64,000 nt of DNA from Bacteroidetes bacterium GWF2_33_16 (lineage in GTDB: Bacteria > Bacteroidota > Bacteroidia > Bacteroidales > UBA12077). The position numbers were made by a program, and so were the translations under genes. This document shows, one piece after another, positions 1-9,047 of the stretch. The notes beneath the pieces were generated by a model. That model saw only the letters and a list, made by a program, of their open reading frames with translations. It ran no database searches and had not been told where the DNA came from. The stretch is from positions 23,312 to 87,311 of the forward strand of contig MEOE01000025.1 in assembly GCA_001768565.1 (NCBI GenBank), given 5' to 3'. Numbering within the stretch: the stretch's first letter is position 1; every line of letters starts with the position of its first letter.

Positions 1-1
1 G

Positions 2-685
2 GCAGGAGTGTTTCATTTATCATACTTTCCACCTGCATATCGATTCCATTTTAATGCTCATAACATGACCGTTTATGGTAAAGAAGGTGATACCTACTTT
101 ATTAGCGATCCTGTAATGGAATATCCAACTACTTTAACCTATGAAGAACTAAAAAAGGTTAGATTTGCAAAAGGTCCGTTAAGTCCAAATGGGAAAATGT
201 ATTACCCAATTAGTATTCCAAACGAAATTGATATTAAATCAGCAATTTACAAAGGAATGAAGCAAACTGCCGATTGGATGCTTACAATTCCTGTTCCATT
301 ATTTGGGGTAAAAGGAATACGTTATCTTTCAAAAAGAATTCGAAAATGGCCCGATAAACTAGGTTCCAAAAAAGCAGCTGCGTATTTAGCTCAAATGGTA
401 CGAATGTTAGAAGAAATTGGAACAGGTGGTGCAGGATTTAGGTTTATTTATGCTGCCTTTTTACAGGAAGTTTCAGAAATAATGCAGGATCAACGATATT
501 TCGAATTATCAAAAGAGATGACAAAAATTGGAGATAAATGGAGGACTTTTTCATCATTAGCTGCTAAAACCTGTAAAGGAAGATCATCTGATCCTGATGG
601 TTATAATACGGTTGCAAATCTTATGCTTGAGATAGCCGATGATGAAGAGAAATTTTTTATTGAATTAAAGAAATTGTTAAAATAA
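2..685 (+). CDS. BtrH-like protein, C-terminal part (partial at window edge)
   Basis: The reading frame is open to the first bases of the window, so the N-terminus lies outside; the GTG at 8 is only the first possible start inside the window. The visible part begins in what looks like the end of a BtrH N-terminal (cysteine-peptidase-like) domain, with the run YFISDPVMEYPTTL, and continues into an alpha-helical DUF4872-like region. BtrH-type proteins transfer or release acyl groups from carrier proteins, and members recur in flexirubin/aryl-polyene clusters. The stop codon overlaps the ATG of the ABC ATPase by one base, so the genes are probably translationally coupled. The family call rests on remembered resemblance and context; the catalytic residues would be upstream. 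Confidence 0.6.
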   Translation, partial: AGVFHLSYFPPAYRFHFNAHNMTVYGKEGDTYFISDPVMEYPTTLTYEELKKVRFAKGPLSPNGKMYYPISIPNEIDIKSAIYKGMKQTADWMLTIPVPLFGVKGIRYLSKRIRKWPDKLGSKKAAAYLAQMVRMLEEIGTGGAGFRFIYAAFLQEVSEIMQDQRYFELSKEMTKIGDKWRTFSSLAAKTCKGRSSDPDGYNTVANLMLEIADDEEKFFIELKKLLK

Positions 686-1443
686 TGCAGGAAAAACAAC
701 CAATTATTGAGATTAAGCATTTAACAAAAGTATATAGAGGTTCAGATGTACCGGCTATTGATAATATAAGTCTCGATATACAACCAGGAGAAATATATGG
801 GTTATTAGGTCCAAATGGAGCAGGAAAGACAACCACGATCTCCATTTTGTGTGGATTATTTGATCCTACCGCCGGTAATATTTTTATTGATGGTATGGAA
901 TATAATCATTCATCAGAAAAAATAAAAAGCATTATTGGTGTTGTACCTCAGGATATTGCTTTATATCCGTCACTTACAGCAAAAGAAAACCTTACTTTTT
1001 TTGGTCATTTGTATGGATTAAAAGGTAAAAACCTTAGAAATAGAATAGATGAGTGCCTTGAATTATTTGGATTAGAAAAAACTGCCAATCGTAAAATTAA
1101 AACCTATTCTGGTGGTATGAAACGCAGAATTAATCTTATTGCAGGAATACTTCATAAACCAAAAATAATTTTCTTAGACGAACCTACTGTTGGAGTTGAT
1201 GTGCAATCGAGAAATGTTATTCTAAATCACCTGCGAGATATAAATAAAGAAGGAACTACTCTAATTTATACTTCCCACTACATGGAAGAAGCAGAGAATT
1301 TCTGTACCCGTGTAGCTATAATTGATCAGGGGAAAATTATTACTGAAGGAAAACCGAAAGACTTGGTTAATAGCAAAGAGGAATATACCGATCTGGAAAG
1401 TATCTTCCTTCATTTAACAGGTAAAGCATTACGCGACGAATAA
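685..1443 (+). CDS. ABC transporter ATP-binding protein
   Basis: This is a 252-residue ATPase subunit of an ABC-2 type exporter. The Walker A motif GPNGAGKTT lies at residues 42-50, the signature SGGMK at 142-146, Walker B IIFLDEP at 161-167 and the switch histidine in TSHYMEE near 198, so all catalytic elements are intact. It overlaps the preceding gene by one base and is followed 11 bases later by its permease partner. An exporter of this kind is a usual member of flexirubin/aryl-polyene clusters, where it is thought to move the lipid product or an intermediate across the inner membrane. The substrate is inferred from context only. Confidence 0.93.
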   Translation: MQEKQPIIEIKHLTKVYRGSDVPAIDNISLDIQPGEIYGLLGPNGAGKTTTISILCGLFDPTAGNIFIDGMEYNHSSEKIKSIIGVVPQDIALYPSLTAKENLTFFGHLYGLKGKNLRNRIDECLELFGLEKTANRKIKTYSGGMKRRINLIAGILHKPKIIFLDEPTVGVDVQSRNVILNHLRDINKEGTTLIYTSHYMEEAENFCTRVAIIDQGKIITEGKPKDLVNSKEEYTDLESIFLHLTGKALRDE

Positions 1444-1454
1444 AATTTAAAATT

Positions 1455-2738
1455 ATGTTACGACTTTTATCATCTATATATAAAGAATTTCTTGTTTTAA
1501 TTAGAGATCGGGCAGGTTTAGCAATCTTGTTTCTTATGCCTTTGGTGCTTATTTTAATAATGACACTTATTCAGGATGCAACCTTTAAAACAGTTAAGGA
1601 AGCAAGTATATCAATGATCCTGGTTAATAATGATCACGATAGTTTAGGCGAAGCTATTCGTAAAGGCTTGATTGAATCAGAATTTTTCCAGATTGTAGAA
1701 GAAATAGATGGAGAAAAAATTTCTGAAGAGCAAGCCAAAGATGCAGTCGCAAAAGGTAAATACAAGATTGGCATTATAATACCCGAGAGAGCTACTGAAG
1801 CAATTCGAGGTAATGTTGATGCACTAATTAATAAATCTTTTAAAACCTATTCGATAGCAGGGGTTAAAAAACGAACTAAAAAAAGCTCAATAGATATTAT
1901 CATTTATATTGATCCTGCAACGAGTCATTCGTTTAAAAATTCGGTGATGAGTTCGTTGAAGGAATTTACTTCGCAACTTGAGATAAAGCTGTTTTTTAAG
2001 AATTTTTCGATGGCTATTTCAGAAATGTTCCCAGATCAAAAAGCTATTGAATTTGAAAGCTTTGAAACAATAAAATACAAAGAGGTTTACGCATCGACCA
2101 CCAATAGTGAGATACTACCTAACTCGGTACAGCACAATGTTCCGGCATGGACCATGTTTGCTATGTTTTTTATCGTTTTACCATTAGCTGGGAATATAAT
2201 TAAAGAACGTGATGAAGGTAGTGCATTCAGGTTAAAAACAATGCCCGGATCATATGTTACTGTTATGTTTAGTAAAATTTTAGTTTTTCTTGGTGTTTCG
2301 TTTTTACAATTTTTGTTGATGCTTATGGTTGGCTTATATGTTCTTCCGGCAATGGGGCTGCCCCAGCTAGAAATAGGACCACATAAATTAGCACTTGTTA
2401 TATTAGCTCTTGCATCAGGTTTGGCTGCAACAGGATTGGGAGTTGCAATTGGAACTATCGCAACAACTCATGAACAATCATCAACATTCGGAGCTGTATC
2501 AATAATAATTTTTGCAGCTCTTGGTGGTATTTGGGTTCCAATATATGTTATGCCACATTATATGCGAATTCTTAGTCAGTTTTCTCCACTAAATTGGGGA
2601 CTGAGTGGTTTTTACAATATTTTCCTTAGAAATGGCGATATTTTAACTGTTCTGCCAGAAATATTAAAACTACTATTATTCTTTGCTGTAATGCTAATGA
2701 TTGCAATTGGTTACAATAAAATACACCGATCAAAATAG
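1455..2738 (+). CDS. ABC-2 type transporter permease
   Basis: This 427-residue inner-membrane permease pairs with the ATPase just upstream. One membrane helix lies near residues 20-40. A large extracytoplasmic segment of about 190 residues follows, then a block of five or so hydrophobic helices from about residue 235 to the end. That is the ABC2_membrane_3 layout seen in lipid and drug exporters. The gap to the ATPase is 11 bases, so they form one transcription unit. After the stop there are 91 noncoding bases that contain a promoter for the thioesterase, so the operon may be reinforced there. The exported substrate is unknown. Confidence 0.9.
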   Translation: MLRLLSSIYKEFLVLIRDRAGLAILFLMPLVLILIMTLIQDATFKTVKEASISMILVNNDHDSLGEAIRKGLIESEFFQIVEEIDGEKISEEQAKDAVAKGKYKIGIIIPERATEAIRGNVDALINKSFKTYSIAGVKKRTKKSSIDIIIYIDPATSHSFKNSVMSSLKEFTSQLEIKLFFKNFSMAISEMFPDQKAIEFESFETIKYKEVYASTTNSEILPNSVQHNVPAWTMFAMFFIVLPLAGNIIKERDEGSAFRLKTMPGSYVTVMFSKILVFLGVSFLQFLLMLMVGLYVLPAMGLPQLEIGPHKLALVILALASGLAATGLGVAIGTIATTHEQSSTFGAVSIIIFAALGGIWVPIYVMPHYMRILSQFSPLNWGLSGFYNIFLRNGDILTVLPEILKLLLFFAVMLMIAIGYNKIHRSK

Positions 2739-2778
2739 TTTTTTCTTCTTCAGGTATTAAAAACATAATAAAAATCAC

Positions 2779-2807
2779 TTGATAGAATTTATAAAAAACT
2801 AATTTTG
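2779..2807 (+). promoter_or_regulatory. Bacteroidota-type promoter before the thioesterase/ketosynthase operon
   Basis: A -33 element TTG (2779-2781) is followed after 18 bases by a -7 box TAATTTTG (2800-2807), matching the Bacteroidota TAnnTTTG consensus. It lies just upstream of the TTG start at 2830 in a 91-base gap and could drive the biosynthetic genes separately from the exporter. Confidence 0.55.
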
Positions 2808-2829
2808 CATCTTACTAAAAAAAACAATT

Positions 2830-3258
2830 TTGAATAAAAAGCAATTGATCCATAGAACCGAAACTATTATAAGATTTAGTGAGGTTGATTCTATGGGAAT
2901 AGTTTGGCACGGGAATTATGCGAAGTTTTTTGAAGATGGAAGAGAAGATTTTGGGAAGAATTATGGGATAAGCTATTTAGATGTTTATGCTAACAATCAC
3001 TTAACTCCACTTGTAAAACTAACTTTCGATTATAAATTACCTCTTGAATATGGTGATACAGCAATAATTGAAACCCGGTATATTGATCATGATGCAGCAA
3101 AAATTCATTTTGAATATACCATTTATAATAAAAAAACGAACAAAGTTTGCGCTACCGGTGAAAGTATTCAGGTTTTTATTGATTTAAACCGTGAACTTAT
3201 TCTTACACCTCCCGATTTCTTTATTGCCTGGAAACGAAAAATGGGGTTAATAGATTAA
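2830..3258 (+). CDS. acyl-CoA/ACP thioesterase, 4-hydroxybenzoyl-CoA thioesterase family
   Basis: This is a 142-residue single hot-dog-fold protein. Near the N-terminus it carries the 4HBT-type active-site region FSEVDSMGIVWHGNY, in which the aspartate is the expected catalytic residue. It probably hydrolyses an acyl thioester, either releasing the finished chain or editing stalled carrier protein. The start is the TTG at 2830; there is no in-frame ATG or GTG between it and the upstream stop, and the homology region begins only about 15 residues in. It opens the ketosynthase operon. A second 4HBT thioesterase lies at 27078-27464 in the opposing arm. Confidence 0.85.
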   Translation: MNKKQLIHRTETIIRFSEVDSMGIVWHGNYAKFFEDGREDFGKNYGISYLDVYANNHLTPLVKLTFDYKLPLEYGDTAIIETRYIDHDAAKIHFEYTIYNKKTNKVCATGESIQVFIDLNRELILTPPDFFIAWKRKMGLID

Positions 3259-3272
3259 AGAATTATTTGAAA

Positions 3273-4433
3273 ATGAACAAGGTTTATGCTCTTGCTGATA
3301 ATATAATTACTTCGTTGGGATTTACAACAGAAGCAAATTTTAATGCAATAAAAAATGGTATTTCTGGAATTGCACAAACTAATGATCCTAAGATTACTCA
3401 AGTACCAATGTATACTTCGATTATTGACTCAGAGATGCTAAAAAACGAATTTACTCAGTTTGGCGATACTACTGATTATACCAGGCTTGAACAAATGATG
3501 ATCCTTTCAATTGAAAAAGCTGTTAAACAAACAACCATTGATACCAAATCCAACGATACAATTTTCATTTTCTCATCAACAAAAGGGAATATTGATCTTT
3601 TAGAAAACCGTCGTCAGGAGTTCGATACTGAAAGAATAAATCTTTGGGCTATTGCAGATGAAGTCTGCAGGTTTTTCTCAAATAAACAAAAGCCAATATT
3701 TATTTCAAACGCTTGTATTTCTGGTGTTTCTGCTATAATAACTGCTGCCCATTTATTACAATCTGGTAAATATAAAAACGCCATAGTATGCGGAGGAGAT
3801 ATAATATCCAAATTTACACCATCTGGATTTCAATCCTTTAAAGCGATTAGTGCCAATCCTTGCAAACCATTCGATGTAACCCGCGATGGAATTACGCTTG
3901 GAGAAGGAGTTGGAACAATAATTCTAACAGTAAAAAAGGAATTTGTAAAAGATTCAAATCCTGTAATTTTTAGAGGTGGTGCAAACAGTAACGATGCAAA
4001 CCATATTTCAGGGCCTTCCAGAACTGGTGATGGCTTATACTTTGCTATCCGAAATACCTTAAGTGAAGCAAATAAAATAGATATAAATATTGATTATATA
4101 TCAGCACATGGCACTGCAACTCAGTATAACGATGAGATGGAAGCCAAAGCAATTGGTCTGGCCGGATTGGAACATGTTCCGATAAATAGTCTTAAAGGCT
4201 ATTGGGGTCATACACTTGGTGCAGCAGGCATAATTGAATGTATAGCTGGAATTCGGTCGATTAAAGAAAACTGTCTTGTAAAATCATTAGGATATAATGA
4301 ATTAGGCGTAAGTGTTCCTTTGAATATTCTAACAAAATTTGAGAAAAGAGAGATAAGAAACTTTCTAAAAACAGCATCCGGATTTGGCGGCTGCAATGCT
4401 GCAGTTTATTTTTCGGAAGAGAACGCAGATTAA
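3273..4433 (+). CDS. beta-ketoacyl-ACP synthase (KS, first copy)
   Basis: This 386-residue condensing enzyme of the FabF/FabB type carries the full triad. The nucleophile is Cys148 in NACISG. One histidine is in SAHGTATQYND and the second in GYWGHTLGAAG. A glycine-rich C-terminal motif SGFGGCNAA closes the fold. It should extend an ACP-bound chain with a malonyl unit. I chose ATG 3273 over the in-frame TTG at 3267 because it is the better codon and begins the first KS beta strand. The next gene, a half-length KS-like protein, starts 10 bases after the stop, suggesting that the two proteins may associate. Confidence 0.88.
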   Translation: MNKVYALADNIITSLGFTTEANFNAIKNGISGIAQTNDPKITQVPMYTSIIDSEMLKNEFTQFGDTTDYTRLEQMMILSIEKAVKQTTIDTKSNDTIFIFSSTKGNIDLLENRRQEFDTERINLWAIADEVCRFFSNKQKPIFISNACISGVSAIITAAHLLQSGKYKNAIVCGGDIISKFTPSGFQSFKAISANPCKPFDVTRDGITLGEGVGTIILTVKKEFVKDSNPVIFRGGANSNDANHISGPSRTGDGLYFAIRNTLSEANKIDINIDYISAHGTATQYNDEMEAKAIGLAGLEHVPINSLKGYWGHTLGAAGIIECIAGIRSIKENCLVKSLGYNELGVSVPLNILTKFEKREIRNFLKTASGFGGCNAAVYFSEENAD

Positions 4434-4443
4434 AAGCAAATAA

Positions 4444-5079
4444 ATGGAAAATATAATAACCAAATATTGCCTTATTGATTCGACAAAAGTAATTGTTGAT
4501 GGGAAGACTGAGTTTGAAAATTCGGCAAACGAATCATTTGGTGATTACATGAAATCCATCTACAGGCATTATGATTTTAAATATCCAAAGTATTTTAAAA
4601 TGGATAATTTATGCAAAATTGCTTTTATTGCTTCTGAAATAATTTTAAAAGATAATGAGATTATAAAAACACTTGACCCAAATCGTATTGGAGTAATATT
4701 GCAAAATTCGCATTCTACAATCGACACAGATTTGAGTTATGTTGATACTATAAAAGATAAAAGCAATTATTTTCCAAGTCCGGCTATTTTTGTATACACT
4801 TTACCAAATGTAATGATTGGAGAGATATGTATCAGGAATAAGTTTCAAGGTGAAAATACCTGCTTCGTTGCAAAAGAATTTGATCCTGATTTTATCACTG
4901 AATATGTAAACAATTTAATGGATTCAGAAAAACTGGATGTTTGCCTTACAGGATGGGCTGATTTTATTGATAACAATTATAAAGCAACGCTTTTTTTAGT
5001 CGAAAAAATTAAGGAAAATCAAAAAGATAATATTAGTTTTAGGCCGGAAAATTTAAAAAAAATAAATAAAGAGGGATAA
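4444..5079 (+). CDS. truncated ketosynthase-like protein without catalytic residues
   Basis: This is a 211-residue protein that resembles only the N-terminal half of a ketosynthase. The run MIGEICIRNKFQGENT corresponds to the segment just before the active-site cysteine in true KS enzymes, and CLTGWADF to the strand after it. Where the nucleophile should be, the sequence reads FVAKEFDPDF, with no cysteine, and the half with the two histidines is absent. There is no sign of a frameshift, because the next gene starts four bases after the stop. Short KS-like proteins of this sort occur in Bacteroidota aryl-polyene/flexirubin clusters. A role as a structural partner of the adjoining KS is inference. 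Confidence 0.65.
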   Translation: MENIITKYCLIDSTKVIVDGKTEFENSANESFGDYMKSIYRHYDFKYPKYFKMDNLCKIAFIASEIILKDNEIIKTLDPNRIGVILQNSHSTIDTDLSYVDTIKDKSNYFPSPAIFVYTLPNVMIGEICIRNKFQGENTCFVAKEFDPDFITEYVNNLMDSEKLDVCLTGWADFIDNNYKATLFLVEKIKENQKDNISFRPENLKKINKEG

Positions 5080-5082
5080 AAA

Positions 5083-5337
5083 ATGGAAGCATTAATTCAC
5101 AAAATTAAAGAACAAGTAATTGAAGTATTAAATTTGGAAGAGGTTAAACCACAAGATATTGATACCGACGCCCCACTTTTTGGAGATGGTTTAGGTCTTG
5201 ATTCAATTGATGCATTAGAGCTAATTGTTTTGCTCGAAAAGCAATATGGTATAAAAATTGAAGACCCAAAAGACGGAAAAAAAATATTTTTCTCTATTCG
5301 CACAATTGCTGAATACATAGAATCGCATAAAAACTAA
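5083..5337 (+). CDS. acyl carrier protein
   Basis: An 84-residue acidic carrier protein. The phosphopantetheine attachment site is Ser41 in GLDSIDALEL, preceded by the typical PLFGDGLG turn and followed by the recognition helix. It would carry the growing chain as a thioester for the ketosynthases on both sides. It needs a phosphopantetheinyl transferase; the only candidate in the window is the degenerate AcpS-like protein at 25978-26322. It sits 3 bases after the half-KS and 21 bases before the next KS, in the middle of the synthase block. Confidence 0.93.
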   Translation: MEALIHKIKEQVIEVLNLEEVKPQDIDTDAPLFGDGLGLDSIDALELIVLLEKQYGIKIEDPKDGKKIFFSIRTIAEYIESHKN

Positions 5338-5358
5338 TTTTTAAGAGGAATCTGGTAG

Positions 5359-6558
5359 ATGTCGAAAAGAATTTTTATTACTGGTATTGGAATAATAACA
5401 GGTATCGGTAATAATGTTGAAGAAACTTTACAATCCATTCGAAGTGGTAAGACTGGTGTAGGCAAGATAAAATATCTTGATACTTTTCATAAAGATACTA
5501 TTCCTGTTTCGGAGGTTAATTATTCTAATGACGAGTTAATCGCTTTACTGGGATTAGATAAAAATGAGCCTTTTACACGTGCAACATTAATGGGTATTAT
5601 GGCTGCAGCCGAAGCTGTTAAAAGTGCCGGAATTACCAATATGAATGACAAAAGAACAGGTGTAATTTCAGGTACAACAGTTGGTGGAATGGATAAAAGT
5701 GAACAATTCTATCATGATTTTTTAACTGCAGGTGAACACATCAGGTATATAGAATCGCACGACTGCGGTGATAGTACCGAACGTATTGCTGATTATATTC
5801 ATGTTAAAGATTTTGTTTCAACAACAAGCACTGCTTGTTCGTCGGCTGCAAACTCAATTATGTTTGGTGCCCGGTTAATAAAGAACAATCGATTGGACAG
5901 AGTAATTGCCGGAGGAACTGAATCGTTAACCAAATATCATTTAAACGGGTTTAACACCTTAATGATTCTTGATCGTGAGCTATGTAAACCATTTGACGAA
6001 AACCGGAAGGGATTAAATCTTGGCGAAGGAGCCGCTTTTGTTGTACTCGAATCGGAAGATCTGGTTAAAGAAACAGGAAAAAAAGTTTTTTGCGAACTTA
6101 CTGGTTATGGAAATGCATGCGAGGCATTTCATCAAACTGCATCGACACCAGAAGGGAAAGGGGCTTATTTGGCCATGAAAAAAGCGTTAGATAGAAGTGG
6201 TTTAAGGATAGATCAAATCGATTATATTAACGCACATGGTACAGGTACCGAAAACAATGACATTTCCGAAGGTCGTGCAATAGAAACCTTATTTGGCAAA
6301 ACACCTCCACCTGTAAGCTCTACAAAATCTTTTACTGGTCATACAACAAGTGCTGCTGGCGGTGTAGAAGCAATTCTATCCATTCTTGCTATTCAGCATA
6401 ATTTAATCTACCCAAATATGAATTTCCAGGAACAAATGAAAGAACTTAGTTTTAAACCTGTTACTCATTTAATGGAAAATGTAAAAGTTGATCATGTGTT
6501 ATCAAATTCGTTTGGTTTTGGAGGAAACAATTCAGCATTAATTTTTTCAAGGGTTTAA
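5359..6558 (+). CDS. beta-ketoacyl-ACP synthase II-like ketosynthase (second copy)
   Basis: A 399-residue FabF-type condensing enzyme with Cys160 in TSTACSSAAN, histidine in NAHGTGTENND and histidine in FTGHTTSAAGG, so it is expected to be active. The C-terminal glycine loop SFGFGGNNSA is intact. It is followed two bases later by a KS-like protein lacking the nucleophile. This matches the ketosynthase/chain-length-factor pairing known for type II polyketide and aryl-polyene synthases, so the two probably form a heterodimer that sets chain length. An AAGAGGAA-like stretch before the ATG may act as a ribosome binding site. Confidence 0.92.
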   Translation: MSKRIFITGIGIITGIGNNVEETLQSIRSGKTGVGKIKYLDTFHKDTIPVSEVNYSNDELIALLGLDKNEPFTRATLMGIMAAAEAVKSAGITNMNDKRTGVISGTTVGGMDKSEQFYHDFLTAGEHIRYIESHDCGDSTERIADYIHVKDFVSTTSTACSSAANSIMFGARLIKNNRLDRVIAGGTESLTKYHLNGFNTLMILDRELCKPFDENRKGLNLGEGAAFVVLESEDLVKETGKKVFCELTGYGNACEAFHQTASTPEGKGAYLAMKKALDRSGLRIDQIDYINAHGTGTENNDISEGRAIETLFGKTPPPVSSTKSFTGHTTSAAGGVEAILSILAIQHNLIYPNMNFQEQMKELSFKPVTHLMENVKVDHVLSNSFGFGGNNSALIFSRV

Positions 6559-6560
6559 TT

Positions 6561-7625
6561 ATGGAAGTATTTATAAAAGGCGCAGGTATTATTTCACCCC
6601 AGAATACAACTGACAACAGTGTTTTTCTGAACGATATAGTTAAACACGAAAAAGACACCCTTAATTGTGTTGAACCTGTTTATAAAGAATATATCAATCC
6701 AATTCAGTTGCGCAGAATGAGTCGCTTAATAAAAATGAGCATCTGTGCATCGAAAATTTGTTTAAAAGAGGCTGGTATTGAAAATCCGGGAGCCATAATC
6801 TCAGGTACAGGATTAGGACTTGTTGAAGACACAGAGAAATTTCTAAACTCCGTTCTTGATTATAAAGAACAGTTCCTTACTCCTACTTCGTTTATTCAAT
6901 CAACTCATAATACTATTAGCGGACAGGTTGCAATTGCGCTTCAGTGTTTTAATTACAATAACACTTATTCGCATCGTGGCTTTTCATTCGAAAGTGCACT
7001 GCTCGATGGAATGTTGTTAATTCACGATAAGGATGCCGAAAATGCATTGATTGGAGGATTTGATGAGATTACCGAGCAACATCACAGTATTCTAAAAAAA
7101 ACAAAATGGGTTAAGAAAGAACAAGTAAATCACCTGGACTTATTAAACTACAAAACTCCTGGAACTGTTGATGGAGAAGGCGTTTCATTCATTGCAATAA
7201 CTGGCAAAAAAGATGAAGGAACATACGCCCAGATCAAAAATATTTCTACACTTTACAAACCTAAAGATTATAAAGAAGTTGAGAATCATATTGAGAAATT
7301 CCTTTCAGAAAATGGTATTTCGAAAAACGATCTCGATCTTGTAGTGCTTGGTTTAAATGGGAATACCGATACCGATGGTATTTATTATAATTTAACTGAT
7401 AATTACTTTAATACCAACTATGCTTATTTTAAGCATTTATGTGGCGAATATCATACTGTTGGTGCATTTGCCTTATGGTTTGCATCAAAATGTATTAAAC
7501 ACCAGAATGTGCCCGAAATTGCTATTTATAATAAGCAACACTTTACAAAAAAACCAATAAAGAATGTATTGGTTTACAACCATTTTAAAAATATAAATCA
7601 CTCATTTTATTTGTTAAATCAATGA
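6561..7625 (+). CDS. chain-length-factor-like ketosynthase homologue (inactive)
   Basis: This 354-residue protein keeps the ketosynthase fold. It has a FIKGAGIISPQ start strand, a SGTGLGLVEDTEKF segment and PTSFIQSTHNTISGQVA. The active-site region reads YSHRGFSFES with no cysteine, and the canonical histidine motifs are degraded. Such proteins act as the non-catalytic partner of a KS. It starts two bases after the active KS and overlaps the following deacetylase by four bases (ATGA). Among aryl-polyene genes this matches the KS-like chain-length-factor component. Its role is by analogy. Confidence 0.78.
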   Translation: MEVFIKGAGIISPQNTTDNSVFLNDIVKHEKDTLNCVEPVYKEYINPIQLRRMSRLIKMSICASKICLKEAGIENPGAIISGTGLGLVEDTEKFLNSVLDYKEQFLTPTSFIQSTHNTISGQVAIALQCFNYNNTYSHRGFSFESALLDGMLLIHDKDAENALIGGFDEITEQHHSILKKTKWVKKEQVNHLDLLNYKTPGTVDGEGVSFIAITGKKDEGTYAQIKNISTLYKPKDYKEVENHIEKFLSENGISKNDLDLVVLGLNGNTDTDGIYYNLTDNYFNTNYAYFKHLCGEYHTVGAFALWFASKCIKHQNVPEIAIYNKQHFTKKPIKNVLVYNHFKNINHSFYLLNQ

Positions 7626-8383
7626 TAAACATAAGAACTACAATCGTTCTTTACATCATTGTTTTAATCCTGGTATATCTCTTTCTCCCATGGAAAGGGA
7701 TATTTCTTTTTATAATAAGCCTGCTCCTATTGGTACATATTGCTTACGGATCATTTTCGATTTGCTCGAATATGTACATTAAATCGTTATGTAATGGATC
7801 AAGAACAATAAAAAATGTAGCTTTAACTTTTGATGATGGTCCACATAGCGAAATAACGCCAGCAATTCTTGATTTACTTGATTTGTACAATGCAAAAGCA
7901 ACTTTTTTCTGCACAGGAGAAAGCATTGTAAACAACAGAGATTTACTAAAGGAGATTGATAATCGCGGACATGCAATTGGAAACCATACTTGGTCGCATT
8001 CGCATGGAAAAAACCTTTTCACTGCTTCAAGCCTAAGTAGTGATATCAAGAAAAATCAAGATCTTATTCTAGAAGTAATTGGGAAAAAAGCAAAACTTTT
8101 CCGACCTCCATTTGGTGTAACTAATCCACCAATTGCTAAGGCTTTACGAAATTTCAATTTTCATATTATTGGTTGGAGCTTGCGTTCATTTGATACTATT
8201 AATAACCCGGAAAAGGTAATAAACAAAGTTATTAAGAAAGTAAAACCCGGTGATATCATTTTATTCCATGATAATCGTTCTAATACAATTGAAGTACTTA
8301 AGTCTGTTTTGGATTTTTTACAGTCTAATAATTATGGCATGGTTCGTGTCGATGAACTTTTAAATATTGAAGCATATGATTAA
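7622..8383 (+). CDS. polysaccharide deacetylase (NodB homology domain), membrane anchored
   Basis: A 253-residue protein with two hydrophobic helices at residues 7-45, followed by a NodB domain in the envelope. The catalytic motif TFDDGPH places Asp71 and Asp72, with the metal-binding histidines His122 and His126 in NHTWSH. Further motifs are RPPFGVTNP and GDIILFHDN. It should remove N-acetyl groups from an amino sugar. In flexirubin/aryl-polyene clusters a NodB enzyme is a recurrent accessory; whether its substrate is a sugar on the product or a cell-wall glycan is unknown. It overlaps the previous gene by four bases. Confidence 0.88.
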   Translation: MINIRTTIVLYIIVLILVYLFLPWKGIFLFIISLLLLVHIAYGSFSICSNMYIKSLCNGSRTIKNVALTFDDGPHSEITPAILDLLDLYNAKATFFCTGESIVNNRDLLKEIDNRGHAIGNHTWSHSHGKNLFTASSLSSDIKKNQDLILEVIGKKAKLFRPPFGVTNPPIAKALRNFNFHIIGWSLRSFDTINNPEKVINKVIKKVKPGDIILFHDNRSNTIEVLKSVLDFLQSNNYGMVRVDELLNIEAYD

Positions 8384-9017
8384 AAATATTTTTCTTGTAG
8401 TTATTCTTCAGATTGCATTATTGCATACAAATGCACAGGATAAAGGGTTTAAACCAGTTGATGATATTACTGGATTAAAAAACAAGCTCAATGAACTAAC
8501 GGCAAACTCACAAACTATTCAGAGTGATTTTGTACAGGAAAAACACCTCAGCTTTTTATCCGAGAACATCATTTCAAAAGGGAAATTTGCTTTTAAAAAT
8601 CCAAATCTTTTGCGATGGGAATATGCTGAACCAATAAATTATATTATTGTGTTCAATAATAAAAACATCCTGATTAGCGATGATGGCAAAATAAGCTCTT
8701 TTGATACCCAATCGAATAAAATGTTTAGCGAAATAAATAATATGATGGTTGGAACAATTCAAGGTAGTTTATTTAACGACTCCGAAAGGTTTAGTGTAAA
8801 ATATTACGAATCGGATAAACAATACCTGCTTGACCTCGAACCCAAAATGGCTGAAATGAAAAGTATGCTTAAAACCATTAAAATATTTATTGATAAAACT
8901 GATAATTCGGTAGCCAGTATCAAAATGATTGAATCTTCTGATGATTATACAAAAATTGATTTCATAAACAGAAAATTAAATCAACCGATCATTGATGATA
9001 ATTTTCGATTAAAATAA
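8376..9017 (+). CDS. LolA-like outer-membrane lipoprotein carrier
   Basis: This 213-residue periplasmic protein has a clear signal peptide (MIKNIFLVVILQIALLHTNA, cut before QDKG). The LolA fold follows: the sequence SDFVQEKHLSFL, then FKNPNLLRWEY, matches the conserved start of LolA/LolA-like proteins. It should carry a lipid-modified molecule across the periplasm. I chose ATG 8376 over the TTG at 8367 because it gives a normal signal peptide; it overlaps the deacetylase by eight bases. With the MMPL exporter and the lipoprotein downstream it suggests a dedicated route to the outer membrane for the cluster product. Confidence 0.85.
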   Translation: MIKNIFLVVILQIALLHTNAQDKGFKPVDDITGLKNKLNELTANSQTIQSDFVQEKHLSFLSENIISKGKFAFKNPNLLRWEYAEPINYIIVFNNKNILISDDGKISSFDTQSNKMFSEINNMMVGTIQGSLFNDSERFSVKYYESDKQYLLDLEPKMAEMKSMLKTIKIFIDKTDNSVASIKMIESSDDYTKIDFINRKLNQPIIDDNFRLK

Positions 9018-9047
9018 ACTGTTAAATCATTTAATACATGCAATTAA

